A stretch of 64,000 bases of DNA from Microbispora siamensis. Its GTDB lineage: Bacteria > Actinomycetota > Actinomycetes > Streptosporangiales > Streptosporangiaceae. The stretch lies in contig NZ_BOOF01000002.1 of assembly GCF_016863095.1 (NCBI RefSeq), forward strand, positions 62,001 through 126,000. The letters run 5' to 3'. Shown here piece after piece: positions 1 through 8,260 of this stretch (position 1 is its first letter; each line of letters opens with the position of its first letter). Under the pieces are notes generated by a model, which had not been told where the DNA came from, made no database searches, and saw only the letters and a program-made list of their open reading frames with translations. Position numbers and translations under genes: made by a program.

Positions 1-547
1 AGCGGGAGAAGTCGAGCGGCTTGCCGTACCGGACGCCGGGGCGGATGCCGAACTTGGGGATCGGCCGGCCGGGGGGCATCATCTCGAACGTGTTGACCAT
101 GGCCCACGGGATCACCGGTGCCCGGGACTCCAGCGCGAGCCGGGCCACGCCCGTCTTGCCCTTGTAGAGGCGGCCGTCGGGCGAGCGGGTTCCCTCGGGG
201 TAGATGCCGAGCACCTGGTTCTCCCTGAGGATGCGCAGGCCGGTGCGGAGCGCCGCCTCGCTCGCCTTGCCGCCGGAACGGTCGATGGGAACGGTGCCGA
301 CGCCGGAGAAGAAAGCGCGGCTCACCATTCCTTTGAGCCCGCGTCCAGTGAAATACTCGGCCTTTCCCAGAGAGATCACCTTGCGCGGCAGGAATCCGGC
401 CCCGAAGAAGTGGTCGGCGAACGACAGGTGGTTGCCGGCCAGGATGGCCGGGCCCTCCTTCGGCACGTTCTCCACCCCCTCGGCCCAGGGGCGGAACACG
501 AAGCGGAGGATCGGCCAGAGGATGGCCTTCACCACCCAATAAAACAC
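1..547 (-). CDS. plsC: 1-acyl-sn-glycerol-3-phosphate acyltransferase (PlsC/LPLAT family), 3' end cut by the window
   Basis: Membrane-associated acyltransferase of phospholipid synthesis that should transfer an acyl chain to lysophosphatidate. The translated part has the LPLAT block I signature NHLSFAD (His40 and Asp45, HX4D), then GTVPIDRSGG and the block III motif YPEGTRSPDGR, in the right order and spacing. The protein runs off the left edge after about 182 residues; family members are about 220-260. The GTG at 547 is chosen because GAGGGGG lies 7-8 nt upstream and the protein then begins VFYWVVKA; an in-frame ATG at 580 would add 11 residues. It is divergent from the esterase at 666. Family assignment is secure; acyl and acceptor specificity are not visible. 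Confidence 0.9.
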   Translation of the reverse strand, partial: MFYWVVKAILWPILRFVFRPWAEGVENVPKEGPAILAGNHLSFADHFFGAGFLPRKVISLGKAEYFTGRGLKGMVSRAFFSGVGTVPIDRSGGKASEAALRTGLRILRENQVLGIYPEGTRSPDGRLYKGKTGVARLALESRAPVIPWAMVNTFEMMPPGRPIPKFGIRPGVRYGKPLDFSR

Positions 548-598
548 GCGGGCACCCCCTCGGCTCGGATGTGCAGTCATCTTCGCACGCCCAGCCCT

Positions 599-626
599 CT
601 CGCACTAACGCTGACCAACGTGCGAG
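599..626. promoter_or_regulatory. Inverted repeat between divergent plsC and esterase genes
   Basis: Perfect 7-bp arms CTCGCAC (599-605) and GTGCGAG (620-626) with a 14-bp spacer sit in the short divergent intergenic region. The position suits an operator, but no regulator is encoded nearby and I do not recognise the motif. Confidence 0.35.
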
Positions 627-665
627 TATCGGGCGGAACACGCCGCCGTTTCACGGAGGTCACCC

Positions 666-1430
666 ATGCCAGTGCTGCCCGGTGCGGAGCCGTACCACCA
701 CGAGGGCGGCGATATCGGCGTCCTGCTCTGTCACGGGTTCACCGGCTCGCCGCAGTCCCTGCGGCCGTGGGGTGAACACCTGGCCCGGGCGGGGCTGACG
801 GTCTCCCTGCCGCGCCTTCCAGGACACGGAACGAGCTGGCAGGAGATGAGCCGCACGCGCTGGGAGGACTGGTACGCCGAACTGGACAAGGCGTTCGCCG
901 ACCTGCGCGGACGCTGCGCGGAGGCGTTCGTGATGGGCCTGTCACTCGGCGGCTGCATGGCGCTGCGCCTGGCCGAGGTTCACGGTGACGCCGTCTCGGG
1001 CGTCGTGGTGGTCAACCCGTCCGTGGTCAACGACGTGCCGCTGCTGCGGCTGGCCCCGGCGCTGAAGTACGTCGTACGCTCGATCCCCGGGGTGGCGGGC
1101 GACATCAAGAAGGAGGGCGAGAGCGAGCTCGGCTATGCACGCACGCCCGTCCGGGCCGCCGCCACGCTCCCCCGGCTGTGGAGGCTCGTCCAGTCCGACA
1201 TCGCCAAGGTGACCCAGCCGGTGCTGGTGTTCCACAGCAGGGACGACCACGTGGTAAAGCCGGGGAGCGTCGCGTTCCTTCGGGCGAGAATGGGAAACAA
1301 TCTGGAGGTCCGGGAGCTGGCGGACAGCTACCATGTCGCCACCCTCGACAACGACGCGCCTGTGATCTTCGAAGGGAGTCTGGAGTTCATCCGCTCCCAC
1401 GCCTCGGTACCCTTGACGAAGGACTTGTGA
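666..1430 (+). CDS. Alpha/beta hydrolase, carboxylesterase/monoacylglycerol lipase type
   Basis: Cytosolic serine esterase of about 254 residues, the size of Est30-like carboxylesterases and bacterial monoacylglycerol lipases. HGFTGSP (residues 23-29) forms the oxyanion-hole region, GLSLGG carries nucleophile Ser93, and HSRDDHVV (Asp193 or Asp194) and SYHVATLDND (His223) complete the triad. The start ATG has GGAGGT about 5 nt upstream. The next gene starts 12 nt after the stop, so the two are probably co-transcribed. Divergent plsC suggests a link to glycerolipid turnover, but this is context only. Confidence 0.85.
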   Translation: MPVLPGAEPYHHEGGDIGVLLCHGFTGSPQSLRPWGEHLARAGLTVSLPRLPGHGTSWQEMSRTRWEDWYAELDKAFADLRGRCAEAFVMGLSLGGCMALRLAEVHGDAVSGVVVVNPSVVNDVPLLRLAPALKYVVRSIPGVAGDIKKEGESELGYARTPVRAAATLPRLWRLVQSDIAKVTQPVLVFHSRDDHVVKPGSVAFLRARMGNNLEVRELADSYHVATLDNDAPVIFEGSLEFIRSHASVPLTKDL

Positions 1431-1442
1431 CCCGGGATCGAC

Positions 1443-1952
1443 GTGACGCCGCAAAGTGACGAGGACGAGGTCTGGCGCCAGATCGTCGCCTCGTTCAACG
1501 AGACAGCCGAGGACGCCTCGGCCGAACAACCATGGCCTGACCGGGAGAACGTCACCGAGGAGGCCGACGCGGGCGACGGCGACGCCACCCCCGGCGGCAG
1601 GGCTCCCGGCGACACGGCTCCCGGAGACAGGGCTCCCGCGGACGGGGTCCGGGACGACGACCGCACCGGCGAGGAGCAGGCTCCCGCCGCGGTCGGCGAA
1701 GACGACGACCACTACATTCCGCCGCCCCCTCCGCCGCTTCCGCACGGCGACGCCCTCAGCCGGGCCTCCTGGCTGGCGCTGTTCGGCGGCCCCGCCTACC
1801 TGCTCCTGGCCGCTCTGCTGGAGTGGCCCATGGACGGCTGGATCGTGTTCGCCGCGGTGTCGGCGTTCATCGCGGGGTTCGTCATCCTCGTCGTCCGCAT
1901 GGGCGACGGCCCGCCCGCCGACTCCGGCTGGGACGACGGCGCGGTCGTCTGA
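1443..1952 (+). CDS. Small membrane protein with acidic N-terminal domain
   Basis: I do not recognise a named function. The 169-residue product starts at GTG. Residues 1-95 are Asp/Glu/Pro/Gly-rich with no membrane segment and include a short repeat (APGD, APGD, APAD). A run of seven prolines near residues 93-99 is followed by two hydrophobic helices (about 107-128 and 131-152) and a short polar tail. It probably belongs to the esterase transcription unit (12-nt gap). The length and frame-consistent GC3 bias support a real gene; the acidic part looks disordered. Confidence 0.7.
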   Translation: MTPQSDEDEVWRQIVASFNETAEDASAEQPWPDRENVTEEADAGDGDATPGGRAPGDTAPGDRAPADGVRDDDRTGEEQAPAAVGEDDDHYIPPPPPPLPHGDALSRASWLALFGGPAYLLLAALLEWPMDGWIVFAAVSAFIAGFVILVVRMGDGPPADSGWDDGAVV

Positions 1953-1964
1953 CTCCCGCCGCAC

Positions 1965-2020
1965 GCCCCCGGCGCCGCACCCGGCCGGGGCGCATCCACG
2001 CCCGGGGCTCGCCTGAGCCC
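1965..2020. terminator. Two hairpins between convergent genes
   Basis: GCCCCCGGC (1965-1973) pairs with GCCGGGGC (1984-1991) with one bulge, and GGGCTC (2005-2010) pairs with GAGCCC (2015-2020). They lie between the convergent stops at 1952 and 2046 and probably act as a bidirectional terminator; neither has a T tract. Confidence 0.5.
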
Positions 2021-2045
2021 GCCATGCTGGACGCCCCCGCTGCTG

Positions 2046-3245
2046 TCACTCGGCTTCCGAGGCCGCCTTCACCGTGCCGCCGTCGGCGGGAGGCGGGCCG
2101 AAGCGCTCCACGAGGTCGGTGTAGCGGCCCTTGTCGTCCAGCGTGTGGCCGACGGCCAAGGTGAGGTCGCCGACGTGCGCGACCGCCTGGAGCCGCACCG
2201 TGCGGTCCTCGGCCGGCGCCGGGCCCCGCAGCGTGGTCCAGCGCGATCCGTCGTACCGGAGCAGGAAGCCCTCCGCCTCGTGCCTCGGGTCGTACCCGGA
2301 GATCCAGAACACGCCGTCGCCGTCCCCGGTGACGCCGTACAGTTCGGCGCGCCGCCCCGGCGGCGTCATCCGCTTCCAGTGCCTGCCGTCCCAGGAGAGG
2401 ACCAGCGGGGCGATGCCGCCGTCGCTCCGGTAGACGCCGCCGACCGCGACCGCGCTTTTGCGGCCGTCCGCGTACACGTCCCGCAGGAAGCCGCCCTTGA
2501 TCTCCGGCAGGTCGGCCTGTTTCCACCCGCTGCCGGTCAGGCGCATGGCCAGGGGCCCGGAGCCGGTGTCGCCCACCGCCCAGCCGTCCGACCGGCCCGC
2601 GAGCGCCACGCCGTACATCGCGCCCTCGGGGCCCTGGCCGGTCTTCCAGGTCGTGCCCTTGGCGGCGCCACTGCTGCTCATCAGGAACGCCTTGCCGTCC
2701 CGGCTGCCGACCGCGACCACCCGTCCGGACGAGGCGGCGACCCCGCCGAGCCAGTCCCCCACGCGCAGTTGCGGCACGCCGACGCGGTCGAACCCGTCGC
2801 GCGAGCCCTTGGCGACGTACGGCAGGCCGTCGTGGCCGTCGCCGACGGCCCAGATCTCGCCGGCGGAGGCGGCGGCGACCGACCGCAGGTGGCCGGCGCC
2901 GGTGGCGTCGCCCCGGATCGGCACCTCGCTCCAGGAGGAGCCGTCCCAGTGGGTGATGATCCCCTGGTTGCGCCAGAAGTCCCAGGCGTTCTGCTGGCCC
3001 ACGGCCCAGACGTCCTTGGCCGACAGGCCGGCCACGTCGGACAGCGAGCCGTCGGGCTGGAGCCGTCCGGTGGAGGAGCCCGCGTCCTGGGCGACCTCGT
3101 CCCCCGACGGGCTGCGCTCCGCCTGGGCGCGGACGGTCCCTGCGTGCGCGTGCGCGACCGATGTGGCGCGCGGGAGGAGTCCGGCCAGCAGGCCGGCGGA
3201 CAGCACACACAACGGCACCGCACGCCGTATGAGGCGGCGGGTCAT
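2046..3245 (-). CDS. Secreted beta-propeller-like protein with DVWAVG repeats
   Basis: About 399 residues. An Arg-rich start (MTRRLIRR) and a hydrophobic run to about residue 25 form a signal peptide. The mature part has spaced repeats ending in variants of (D/E)(V/I/G)WAVG, for example DVWAVGQ, EIWAVGD and DGWAVGD, plus more divergent copies, as expected for blades of a propeller. This repeat class is common in secreted actinobacterial proteins and is probably a binding scaffold; no catalytic motif is visible. The ATG at 3245 places the signal peptide correctly; a GTG at 3272 would add 9 polar residues. Nothing else is evident in 3246-3387. Confidence 0.75.
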   Translation of the reverse strand: MTRRLIRRAVPLCVLSAGLLAGLLPRATSVAHAHAGTVRAQAERSPSGDEVAQDAGSSTGRLQPDGSLSDVAGLSAKDVWAVGQQNAWDFWRNQGIITHWDGSSWSEVPIRGDATGAGHLRSVAAASAGEIWAVGDGHDGLPYVAKGSRDGFDRVGVPQLRVGDWLGGVAASSGRVVAVGSRDGKAFLMSSSGAAKGTTWKTGQGPEGAMYGVALAGRSDGWAVGDTGSGPLAMRLTGSGWKQADLPEIKGGFLRDVYADGRKSAVAVGGVYRSDGGIAPLVLSWDGRHWKRMTPPGRRAELYGVTGDGDGVFWISGYDPRHEAEGFLLRYDGSRWTTLRGPAPAEDRTVRLQAVAHVGDLTLAVGHTLDDKGRYTDLVERFGPPPADGGTVKAASEAE

Positions 3246-3387
3246 GAAACGATCGTACGGGGGATCGGGCACTCCCCGTCACACAGGCCGCGAATCCGAT
3301 TACCTAGAGACGCGGGGACGCGACCGTATGGGCCGTCTCCGGCCGGCCGGAAACCGGAGCCCTCCGCCCGGCCCGCCGGCGGCGGCG

Positions 3388-4167
3388 TCAGGCCCGAACG
3401 GACGGCGTGAAGGCGATCTCGGCGACGACCGGCCGGTGGTCGCTCGCGGCGGCCAGGTCCTCGGCCGGGACGTCCGCGCCGCCGTACGACGCGACGGTCA
3501 GGCCCGGGCCCGTGAAGATCGCGTCGATCCGCACGCGGGGGACGCGGGCCGGGTACGTCGCGCCGGCCCGGCCGTCGTCTCCGCCGGCCCCGATCCGCGG
3601 CGCGGCGCCCCGCACGGCGGAGAAACCGTCCGTGTAACGGCCCCCGAGAAGACGCCAGACCGGGCCGCCGGGGGTCTCGTTGAGATCACCGGCGAGCACC
3701 GGCGCGGCCCCGAACTCCCGGGCCGCGAGCTCGAGAAGCGGCACGATCTGGGCGGCGTGGCTCAGGCGCGCCCCCGCTTGGAGGTCGAGGTGGGCCGAGC
3801 ACACGGCGTACCTCTCGCGGTCCTTGTCCACCGTCTTCTCCACGACGGCGAGCGCGATGGAGCGCCATTCGAGCCCGGCGAACCACCGCAGCCGGTGCCC
3901 GCGGCCACCCAGGAGCCGTACGGCCGGGGCGGTGAGCACAGCGGTGCCGCCCACCCGGCCTCCGGCCGCCACGGACAGGCCGGCCGCGCGGGCCAGCGCC
4001 CGCCGCTCCCGCTGCCAGCCCGGCAGGCGGGGCGCCTCCTGGAGGCACAGCACGTCGGGCCGCAGGGCGCGGATCACCCGGACCAGCGCCCGCCGGTCGT
4101 CCTTCAGCCCCCGGACGTTGTAGGTCGCGACCCGCAGCACGCCGTCAGCGGAGCCTGGCGAGGTCAC
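3388..4167 (-). CDS. Endonuclease/exonuclease/phosphatase (EEP) family protein
   Basis: 259-residue metal-dependent phosphodiesterase fold. Hallmarks are in order: TYNVRG (Asn17), LQE (Glu44), SAHLD (His126), GDLNETP (Asp161, Asn163), RIDAIF (Asp215) and SDHRPV (Asp243-His244). The set is complete, so it is probably active on a nucleic acid, phospholipid or nucleotide substrate. No signal peptide is apparent. The GTG start has GGGAG 6-7 nt upstream, and the first 23 nt overlap the end of the glucokinase gene, indicating translational coupling. Confidence 0.85.
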   Translation of the reverse strand: MTSPGSADGVLRVATYNVRGLKDDRRALVRVIRALRPDVLCLQEAPRLPGWQRERRALARAAGLSVAAGGRVGGTAVLTAPAVRLLGGRGHRLRWFAGLEWRSIALAVVEKTVDKDRERYAVCSAHLDLQAGARLSHAAQIVPLLELAAREFGAAPVLAGDLNETPGGPVWRLLGGRYTDGFSAVRGAAPRIGAGGDDGRAGATYPARVPRVRIDAIFTGPGLTVASYGGADVPAEDLAAASDHRPVVAEIAFTPSVRA

Positions 4168-5086
4168 CGGCTCCCACCAGCCCGGCCGCCGGGCCCATCT
4201 CGGCCACCCTGATCTCGGCGAGCGGGCGGTGTCCCCGGCCGGTCAGCCGCGCGGCGAACTCCTCGCGCACCCGGTCGACGAACAGGTCCGCCGCGCCGGA
4301 GACGCCGCCGCCGATGATGAAGCACCCGGGGTCGAGGACCGCCGCCATGTCGGCCAGGCCCTGGGCGAGCCATCCGGCGAGCGACTCGAAGGCGGCCAGC
4401 GCCGCCCGGTCGCCCTGGCGCGCCGCCTCGGTCACGTGCTCGCCCTGGATGCCCTCGACCGAGCCGCCGAGCCGCAGCAGGTGCGCGGCGCCCGCCGGGT
4501 CGGCCTGCGCGTTGTTCCTGGCCTCCATCAGCAGCGCGCTGCCGCTGGCGTACCGCTCCCAGCAGCCGCTGTTGCCGCAGCCGCAGGCACGGCCGCCCGG
4601 CACCGCCTGCATGTGGCCGAGCTCGGCGCCCATCCCCCATCGTCCGCGGTAGAGCTCACCGCCGAGCACGATGCCGCCGCCGATGCCCGTGCCCACGGTC
4701 ACGCACACGACGTGGCTCTCGCCCCGGCCCGCGCCGAAGCGGTACTCGCCCCAGGCCATGGCGTTGGCGTCGTTCTCGACGACGACCGGCAGGCCGACCA
4801 GCTCGCCCACCTTCTCGCGCAGCGGCTCCTCGCGCCAGGCCAGGTTGGGGGCGAAGCGGATGATCGACCGGGTCTCGTCGACGAAGCCCGCCGCGCCGAT
4901 GCCGACGGCCTCGACCGAGTGCCGGGCCGCGAGCTCGGTCACCGCATCGGCGATCGTGAGCGCCATCTTCTCGGGGCTGCCCGCGGGACTGTGCCGCAGG
5001 CCGCGCTCGAGGATGGCGCCGTGTTCGTCGACGACACCATATGCGATCTTGGTACCGCCCACGTCCACGCCGATGGTCAGCGCCAT
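4145..5086 (-). CDS. glk: ROK-family glucokinase
   Basis: Phosphorylates glucose with ATP to glucose 6-phosphate in the cytosol; in Streptomyces the equivalent enzyme is also central to carbon catabolite repression. The 313-residue protein has the ATP motif DVGGTK (8-13), catalytic Asp106 in NDANAM, glucose-binding Glu155 and His158 in ELGH, and the ROK zinc cluster CGCGNSGC (Cys168, Cys170, Cys175). There is no N-terminal HTH, so it is a kinase and not a ROK repressor. GGAAG lies 4-5 nt before the ATG. The EEP gene overlaps its 3' end. Confidence 0.93.
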   Translation of the reverse strand: MALTIGVDVGGTKIAYGVVDEHGAILERGLRHSPAGSPEKMALTIADAVTELAARHSVEAVGIGAAGFVDETRSIIRFAPNLAWREEPLREKVGELVGLPVVVENDANAMAWGEYRFGAGRGESHVVCVTVGTGIGGGIVLGGELYRGRWGMGAELGHMQAVPGGRACGCGNSGCWERYASGSALLMEARNNAQADPAGAAHLLRLGGSVEGIQGEHVTEAARQGDRAALAAFESLAGWLAQGLADMAAVLDPGCFIIGGGVSGAADLFVDRVREEFAARLTGRGHRPLAEIRVAEMGPAAGLVGAGDLARLR

Positions 5087-5212
5087 GCCGTCTTCCTTCC
5101 GCCCGATCCGCTTCCGCCCGGGTCGTCACCGCCCGAGCCACACGCCGCGCCGATTGAAGCCGATCGAGCCGGGTTGTGGCAATCCCGCCGTCTCCCGCGC
5201 TTAACCGGCCCG

Positions 5213-5650
5213 TCAACCCAGGTCGATGTGCTCGACCTTCGGCTCGCCGGATCGCCGCTCTCCGCCCGGGCGCGACGAGGGGCGCTGCAGGGCGTCGACC
5301 GCCTCGCGGAACGCCGCGAACAGCTCTCCGCCCGCCGCGATCAGGTGGCCGGTGACGTCGCCGCCGGCCTCGCGCCGTGCCGCGATGACCCGGCACACCG
5401 GGCAGGCCCGGCAGACGTACTCGTCGTGGTCCTCGGAGACGGCCTCGCTCCACACATCGCCGCCCCGGCCGCTCGCGCCGGAGCCGCCGAAGGCGGATCC
5501 GAAGCCGCTCACGCCGCCCTTCACCAGTCCCTTGCCGAACTCCCGGCCCATCCGCCGCTGTACGGCGTCCAGCAGCTTCATCGCCTCCTCCGCCGCCGAC
5601 CCGAGCGGGTCCTGGCTGCGCGGAGTGGTGGTGTCGTTGGAATCCGTCAT
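5213..5650 (-). CDS. DUF5304-type small protein with CxxCxxC cluster
   Basis: 145-residue cytosolic protein of unknown function. Residues 20-45 look helical, 45-65 are Gly/Ser-rich, and Cys80, Cys83 and Cys86 form a compact CRACPVC cluster that could bind zinc or act in redox. A second helical part follows (about 98-122). The ATG overlaps the stop of the ArsA-like gene (ATGA), so the two are translationally coupled. The family is conserved beside the same ATPase in actinobacteria, from general knowledge of this region, but has no established role that I know of. Confidence 0.75.
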   Translation of the reverse strand: MTDSNDTTTPRSQDPLGSAAEEAMKLLDAVQRRMGREFGKGLVKGGVSGFGSAFGGSGASGRGGDVWSEAVSEDHDEYVCRACPVCRVIAARREAGGDVTGHLIAAGGELFAAFREAVDALQRPSSRPGGERRSGEPKVEHIDLG

Positions 5651-6807
5651 TTCGCCCCTCCTGCCTCGAACCGTACCCGCAGCCGGCCGTCCCGGAGCGC
5701 GGCCGAGGAGATCTCACGCCGGGCGAGGGCGGCGGGCAGGGCGATGACGCGCCGGTAGGACCCGGCGGTGACGATGATGTCGTCCCCCTTGCGGGCCAGA
5801 TCGAGGTCGTCGCGGTCGGCGAGCGGCAGGGACAGCGCGAGCTCGTCGGTGGTGAACCGCAGCGGCGGCTCGACGCCGGGACGCGCGAAGGGATCCCGGT
5901 CTCCGTACATCCGCGCGGCGAGGCCCGAGAGCGCGACGGTGCCGACCGGCTCCGCCGGAAGGTAGGGGACGGTGAGAACGGGCAGCGGCGCGAACGACTC
6001 GTGCACCGTGGCGAGCTGCCTGGCCTGGGCCTCCACCCAGCCGAGCCGCCACTCGTCGGCGCCCTCGGCGGGGAAGACCCGGTTGGCGATCACCGCGTCG
6101 ACGCGGTAGCCGTACAGGCTGAGCGAGGTGAGGGTGCGCCGGGCCTCGGCGACCACCACGGCCTCGGGGGTCAGCACGAGCCGCACGGACGCGTCGTCGC
6201 CGGTGAGCAGCGCGCGCACCTCCAGCAGGCCGCGGTGCAGCCGCTCCCCCGCCGAGACGACCTCACCCTCGGGCACGCTCACCTTGGCGACGTGCCGGAT
6301 GACCGGCGACAGCGCCCTGAGCATCCGCCTGCCCGTGGGAAGCAGACGGTTGACGTGCCAGTCGAGCGCCTCCGGCAGGGCGAGCAGGCGCAGCGTCTCC
6401 GCCGTCGGCGCGCAGTCGACGACGATCACGTCCCAGCGGCCGGTGCGGGCCTGCTCGCGCAGTTCGAGCAGCGCGAGGATCTCCTCGGCGCCCGGCAGTA
6501 CGGTGATCTCCTCGGCGGTGACCTCGTCGAGGCCGAGCTCCGCCAGCACGTTGCCGGCGTAGTCGCGTAACTCGCCCCAGTGCCGCTCCAGGGACTTCTG
6601 GGTGTCCACCTGCTGCAGGTGCAGGCCGGGCGCGGCCTCGACCGGCTCGGCCGAGGGCGGCACGCCGAGCGCGTCGGCGAGCGAGTGCGCGGTGTCGGTG
6701 GAGACGACCAGCGTCTTGTTGCCCCGCTCGGCGGCGAGCGTGGCGGTCGCGGCGGCCGCCGTGGTCTTGCCGACCCCGCCCTTCCCCGTGAAGAGGAGGA
6801 TCCTCAT
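5647..6807 (-). CDS. ArsA/Get3-family ATPase with C-terminal HSP20-like domain
   Basis: 386 residues. The N-terminus is a deviant Walker A P-loop (GKGGVGKTT, 8-16); STDTAHS follows as switch I, and DCAPTAETLRLL is the ArsA/Get3 switch region. There is one ATPase domain, not the ArsA tandem. The last ~75 residues (from about LALSLPLADRDDLDL) look like the small-HSP-like module found at the end of actinobacterial ArsA proteins. I see no Get3 CxxC and no arsenite cysteines, so arsenite export is unlikely; a role in delivering hydrophobic clients fits better but is inference. It overlaps both neighbours by ATGA. Confidence 0.88.
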   Translation of the reverse strand: MRILLFTGKGGVGKTTAAAATATLAAERGNKTLVVSTDTAHSLADALGVPPSAEPVEAAPGLHLQQVDTQKSLERHWGELRDYAGNVLAELGLDEVTAEEITVLPGAEEILALLELREQARTGRWDVIVVDCAPTAETLRLLALPEALDWHVNRLLPTGRRMLRALSPVIRHVAKVSVPEGEVVSAGERLHRGLLEVRALLTGDDASVRLVLTPEAVVVAEARRTLTSLSLYGYRVDAVIANRVFPAEGADEWRLGWVEAQARQLATVHESFAPLPVLTVPYLPAEPVGTVALSGLAARMYGDRDPFARPGVEPPLRFTTDELALSLPLADRDDLDLARKGDDIIVTAGSYRRVIALPAALARREISSAALRDGRLRVRFEAGGAK

Positions 6808-7241
6808 CGGCTCTCGACGCGCCGCTTGAGCCCCTTCAGCGCGGTGTCGACGATGACCTTCTCGGCCTTGCGCTTGATCATGCCGATCATCGGGACCTTC
6901 AGGTCCACGGCGAGGTCGTAGGTGACCTCGGTGCCGCCGCCGTTCTCGGCCAGGCGGTAGCTGCCGGTCAGGCCCGACAGCATCTTCCCTGCCTCGACCA
7001 TCCGCCAGCTCACGCCCGCGTCGTCGTCCCAGTCGTAGCCGAGGACGTACTCGTCGCTGATCACGCCCGCGTCGAGGACGAAGCGGACCCGGGAGGCGCG
7101 GCCGTCGGCGCCCGTCTCCAGGACCTCGGCCTTCTTCACCTGGCCGGCCCACTCCGGATAGGCCGGGAAGTCGGCGATGACGGCCATGATTGTCGACCGG
7201 CCGGCGCCGATCGTGATGCTCGACGAAGTGCGATCAGCCAT
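6804..7241 (-). CDS. SRPBCC (START/polyketide-cyclase-like) hydrophobic-ligand-binding protein
   Basis: 145-residue single-domain helix-grip protein. The N-terminal IMAVIADFPAYPEWAG segment is the typical SRPBCC opening, and TEVTYDLAVDLKVPMIG followed by a C-terminal amphipathic helix closes the fold. Such proteins bind lipids or other hydrophobic ligands. It is the first gene of the overlapped SRPBCC-ArsA-DUF5304 operon (ATGA junction). The ATG at 7241 is preferred; an in-frame ATG at 7262 overlaps the end of the metallophosphoesterase gene. Ligand unknown. Confidence 0.85.
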   Translation of the reverse strand: MADRTSSSITIGAGRSTIMAVIADFPAYPEWAGQVKKAEVLETGADGRASRVRFVLDAGVISDEYVLGYDWDDDAGVSWRMVEAGKMLSGLTGSYRLAENGGGTEVTYDLAVDLKVPMIGMIKRKAEKVIVDTALKGLKRRVESR

Positions 7242-7255
7242 GCGCCAACCGTACT

Positions 7256-8023
7256 TCACCATTCCAGGGCGAACGGCGTGCCGCGGCCGCGGAAATGGCC
7301 GACGTTGACGCACTCCGTGCGCCCTACGCGGGTGCGGCCGACCAGGGGCTGGTGGACGTGGCCGAACAACGCGAAGCGCGGCTGCGTCCTCCTGATCGCC
7401 TCCAGCGTGGCCTCGCTCCCCCGTTCGAACCGCCGGGCCACCACGTCGTACAGCAGGTCGGGGATGGCGGGCGGGATGTGGCAGCACAACACGTCCACCT
7501 CGCCCACCGCCTCGACCTTGCGCGCGTACTCCTCGTCGTCGATCTCGTACGGCGTGCGGTACTTCGTGCGCAGGCCGCCGCCGACGAACCCGAAGGTCAG
7601 CCCGCCGATCTCGACCACCTCGCCGTCCAGGACCCGCTGCCCGGGCCGCAGGTGGTCCGGCCACAGGCGCGGCAGGTCCACGTTGCCGTACGTGAGGTAG
7701 GCCGGCGTCGGCATGGCGGTGAAGATCCGCTCGTACTGGCGGCGGACCGCCGCCTCCATGAGGTCGCGGGGGTCGCCGTCGAGCGAGGCCCACAGGCCGG
7801 CGGACAGTCGCCGCGCCTCGTCGAAGCGGCCCGCCGTGCGCAGTCCCACGTACTCGCTCGCCTTCTCCGCGCCGAACAGCTCAGGGAAGATTCCCTGCGA
7901 GTGGTCGGCGTAGTCGATGAACAGGAGCAGATCGCCGAGGCAGATCAGGGCGTCGGCCCCGTCGCCCGCACGGGCGAGCGCGTCGGCCCGGCCGTGGACG
8001 TCGCTGACGACGTGGATGCGCAT
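7256..8023 (-). CDS. Calcineurin-like metallophosphoesterase
   Basis: 255-residue cytosolic phosphoesterase with all five metal motifs: SDVHGR (Asp8, His10), GDLL (Asp31), GNVD (Asn114), CHIPP (His182) and GHVH (His222, His224). Its substrate could be a nucleotide or phospholipid; nothing in the sequence decides. Transcription probably starts at or next to the ATG (TACCAT six bases upstream), so the message is likely leaderless. The SRPBCC gene follows at 15-nt spacing, so the four-gene set may be one transcript. Confidence 0.85.
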   Translation of the reverse strand: MRIHVVSDVHGRADALARAGDGADALICLGDLLLFIDYADHSQGIFPELFGAEKASEYVGLRTAGRFDEARRLSAGLWASLDGDPRDLMEAAVRRQYERIFTAMPTPAYLTYGNVDLPRLWPDHLRPGQRVLDGEVVEIGGLTFGFVGGGLRTKYRTPYEIDDEEYARKVEAVGEVDVLCCHIPPAIPDLLYDVVARRFERGSEATLEAIRRTQPRFALFGHVHQPLVGRTRVGRTECVNVGHFRGRGTPFALEW

Positions 8024-8029
8024 GCGGAC

Positions 8030-8035
8030 ATGGTA
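8030..8035 (-). promoter_or_regulatory. -10 element of a probable leaderless promoter
   Basis: TACCAT on the minus strand, six bases before the ATG at 8023. This matches the TANNNT-N6-8-start pattern of actinobacterial leaderless genes. No SD sequence precedes this start. Confidence 0.5.
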
Positions 8036-8260
8036 ACGGCCGCTTTACCTAGCATCCGCTTGGGTAACGGAAAGGTGTCGGGCCCGCCGCGCGGGGGACA
8101 CTGATAGCGTCGATTTGTCCCTGGATAACGCCTGGGTGACGGACCTACCCATGCGTAACTTCGCGCGGTAGCGTCCGGTGAGACACGAAGAGTTATGCCC
8201 GCAACGCGGTCCCCGCCCTGCGCTCCGGGGATCGCGCGGCCGTGCGCGAAGGAGTGACCC

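Noticed and set aside
2458-4212. 584-codon plus-strand frame over the beta-propeller and EEP genes
   Set aside because: Antisense to two genes with recognisable domains and no ribosome-binding site or motif of its own.
5647-6807. Arsenical pump ATPase naming (arsA)
   Set aside because: Only one ATPase domain, no arsenite-binding cysteines and no arsB/arsR nearby; the family name is kept but not the arsenite function.
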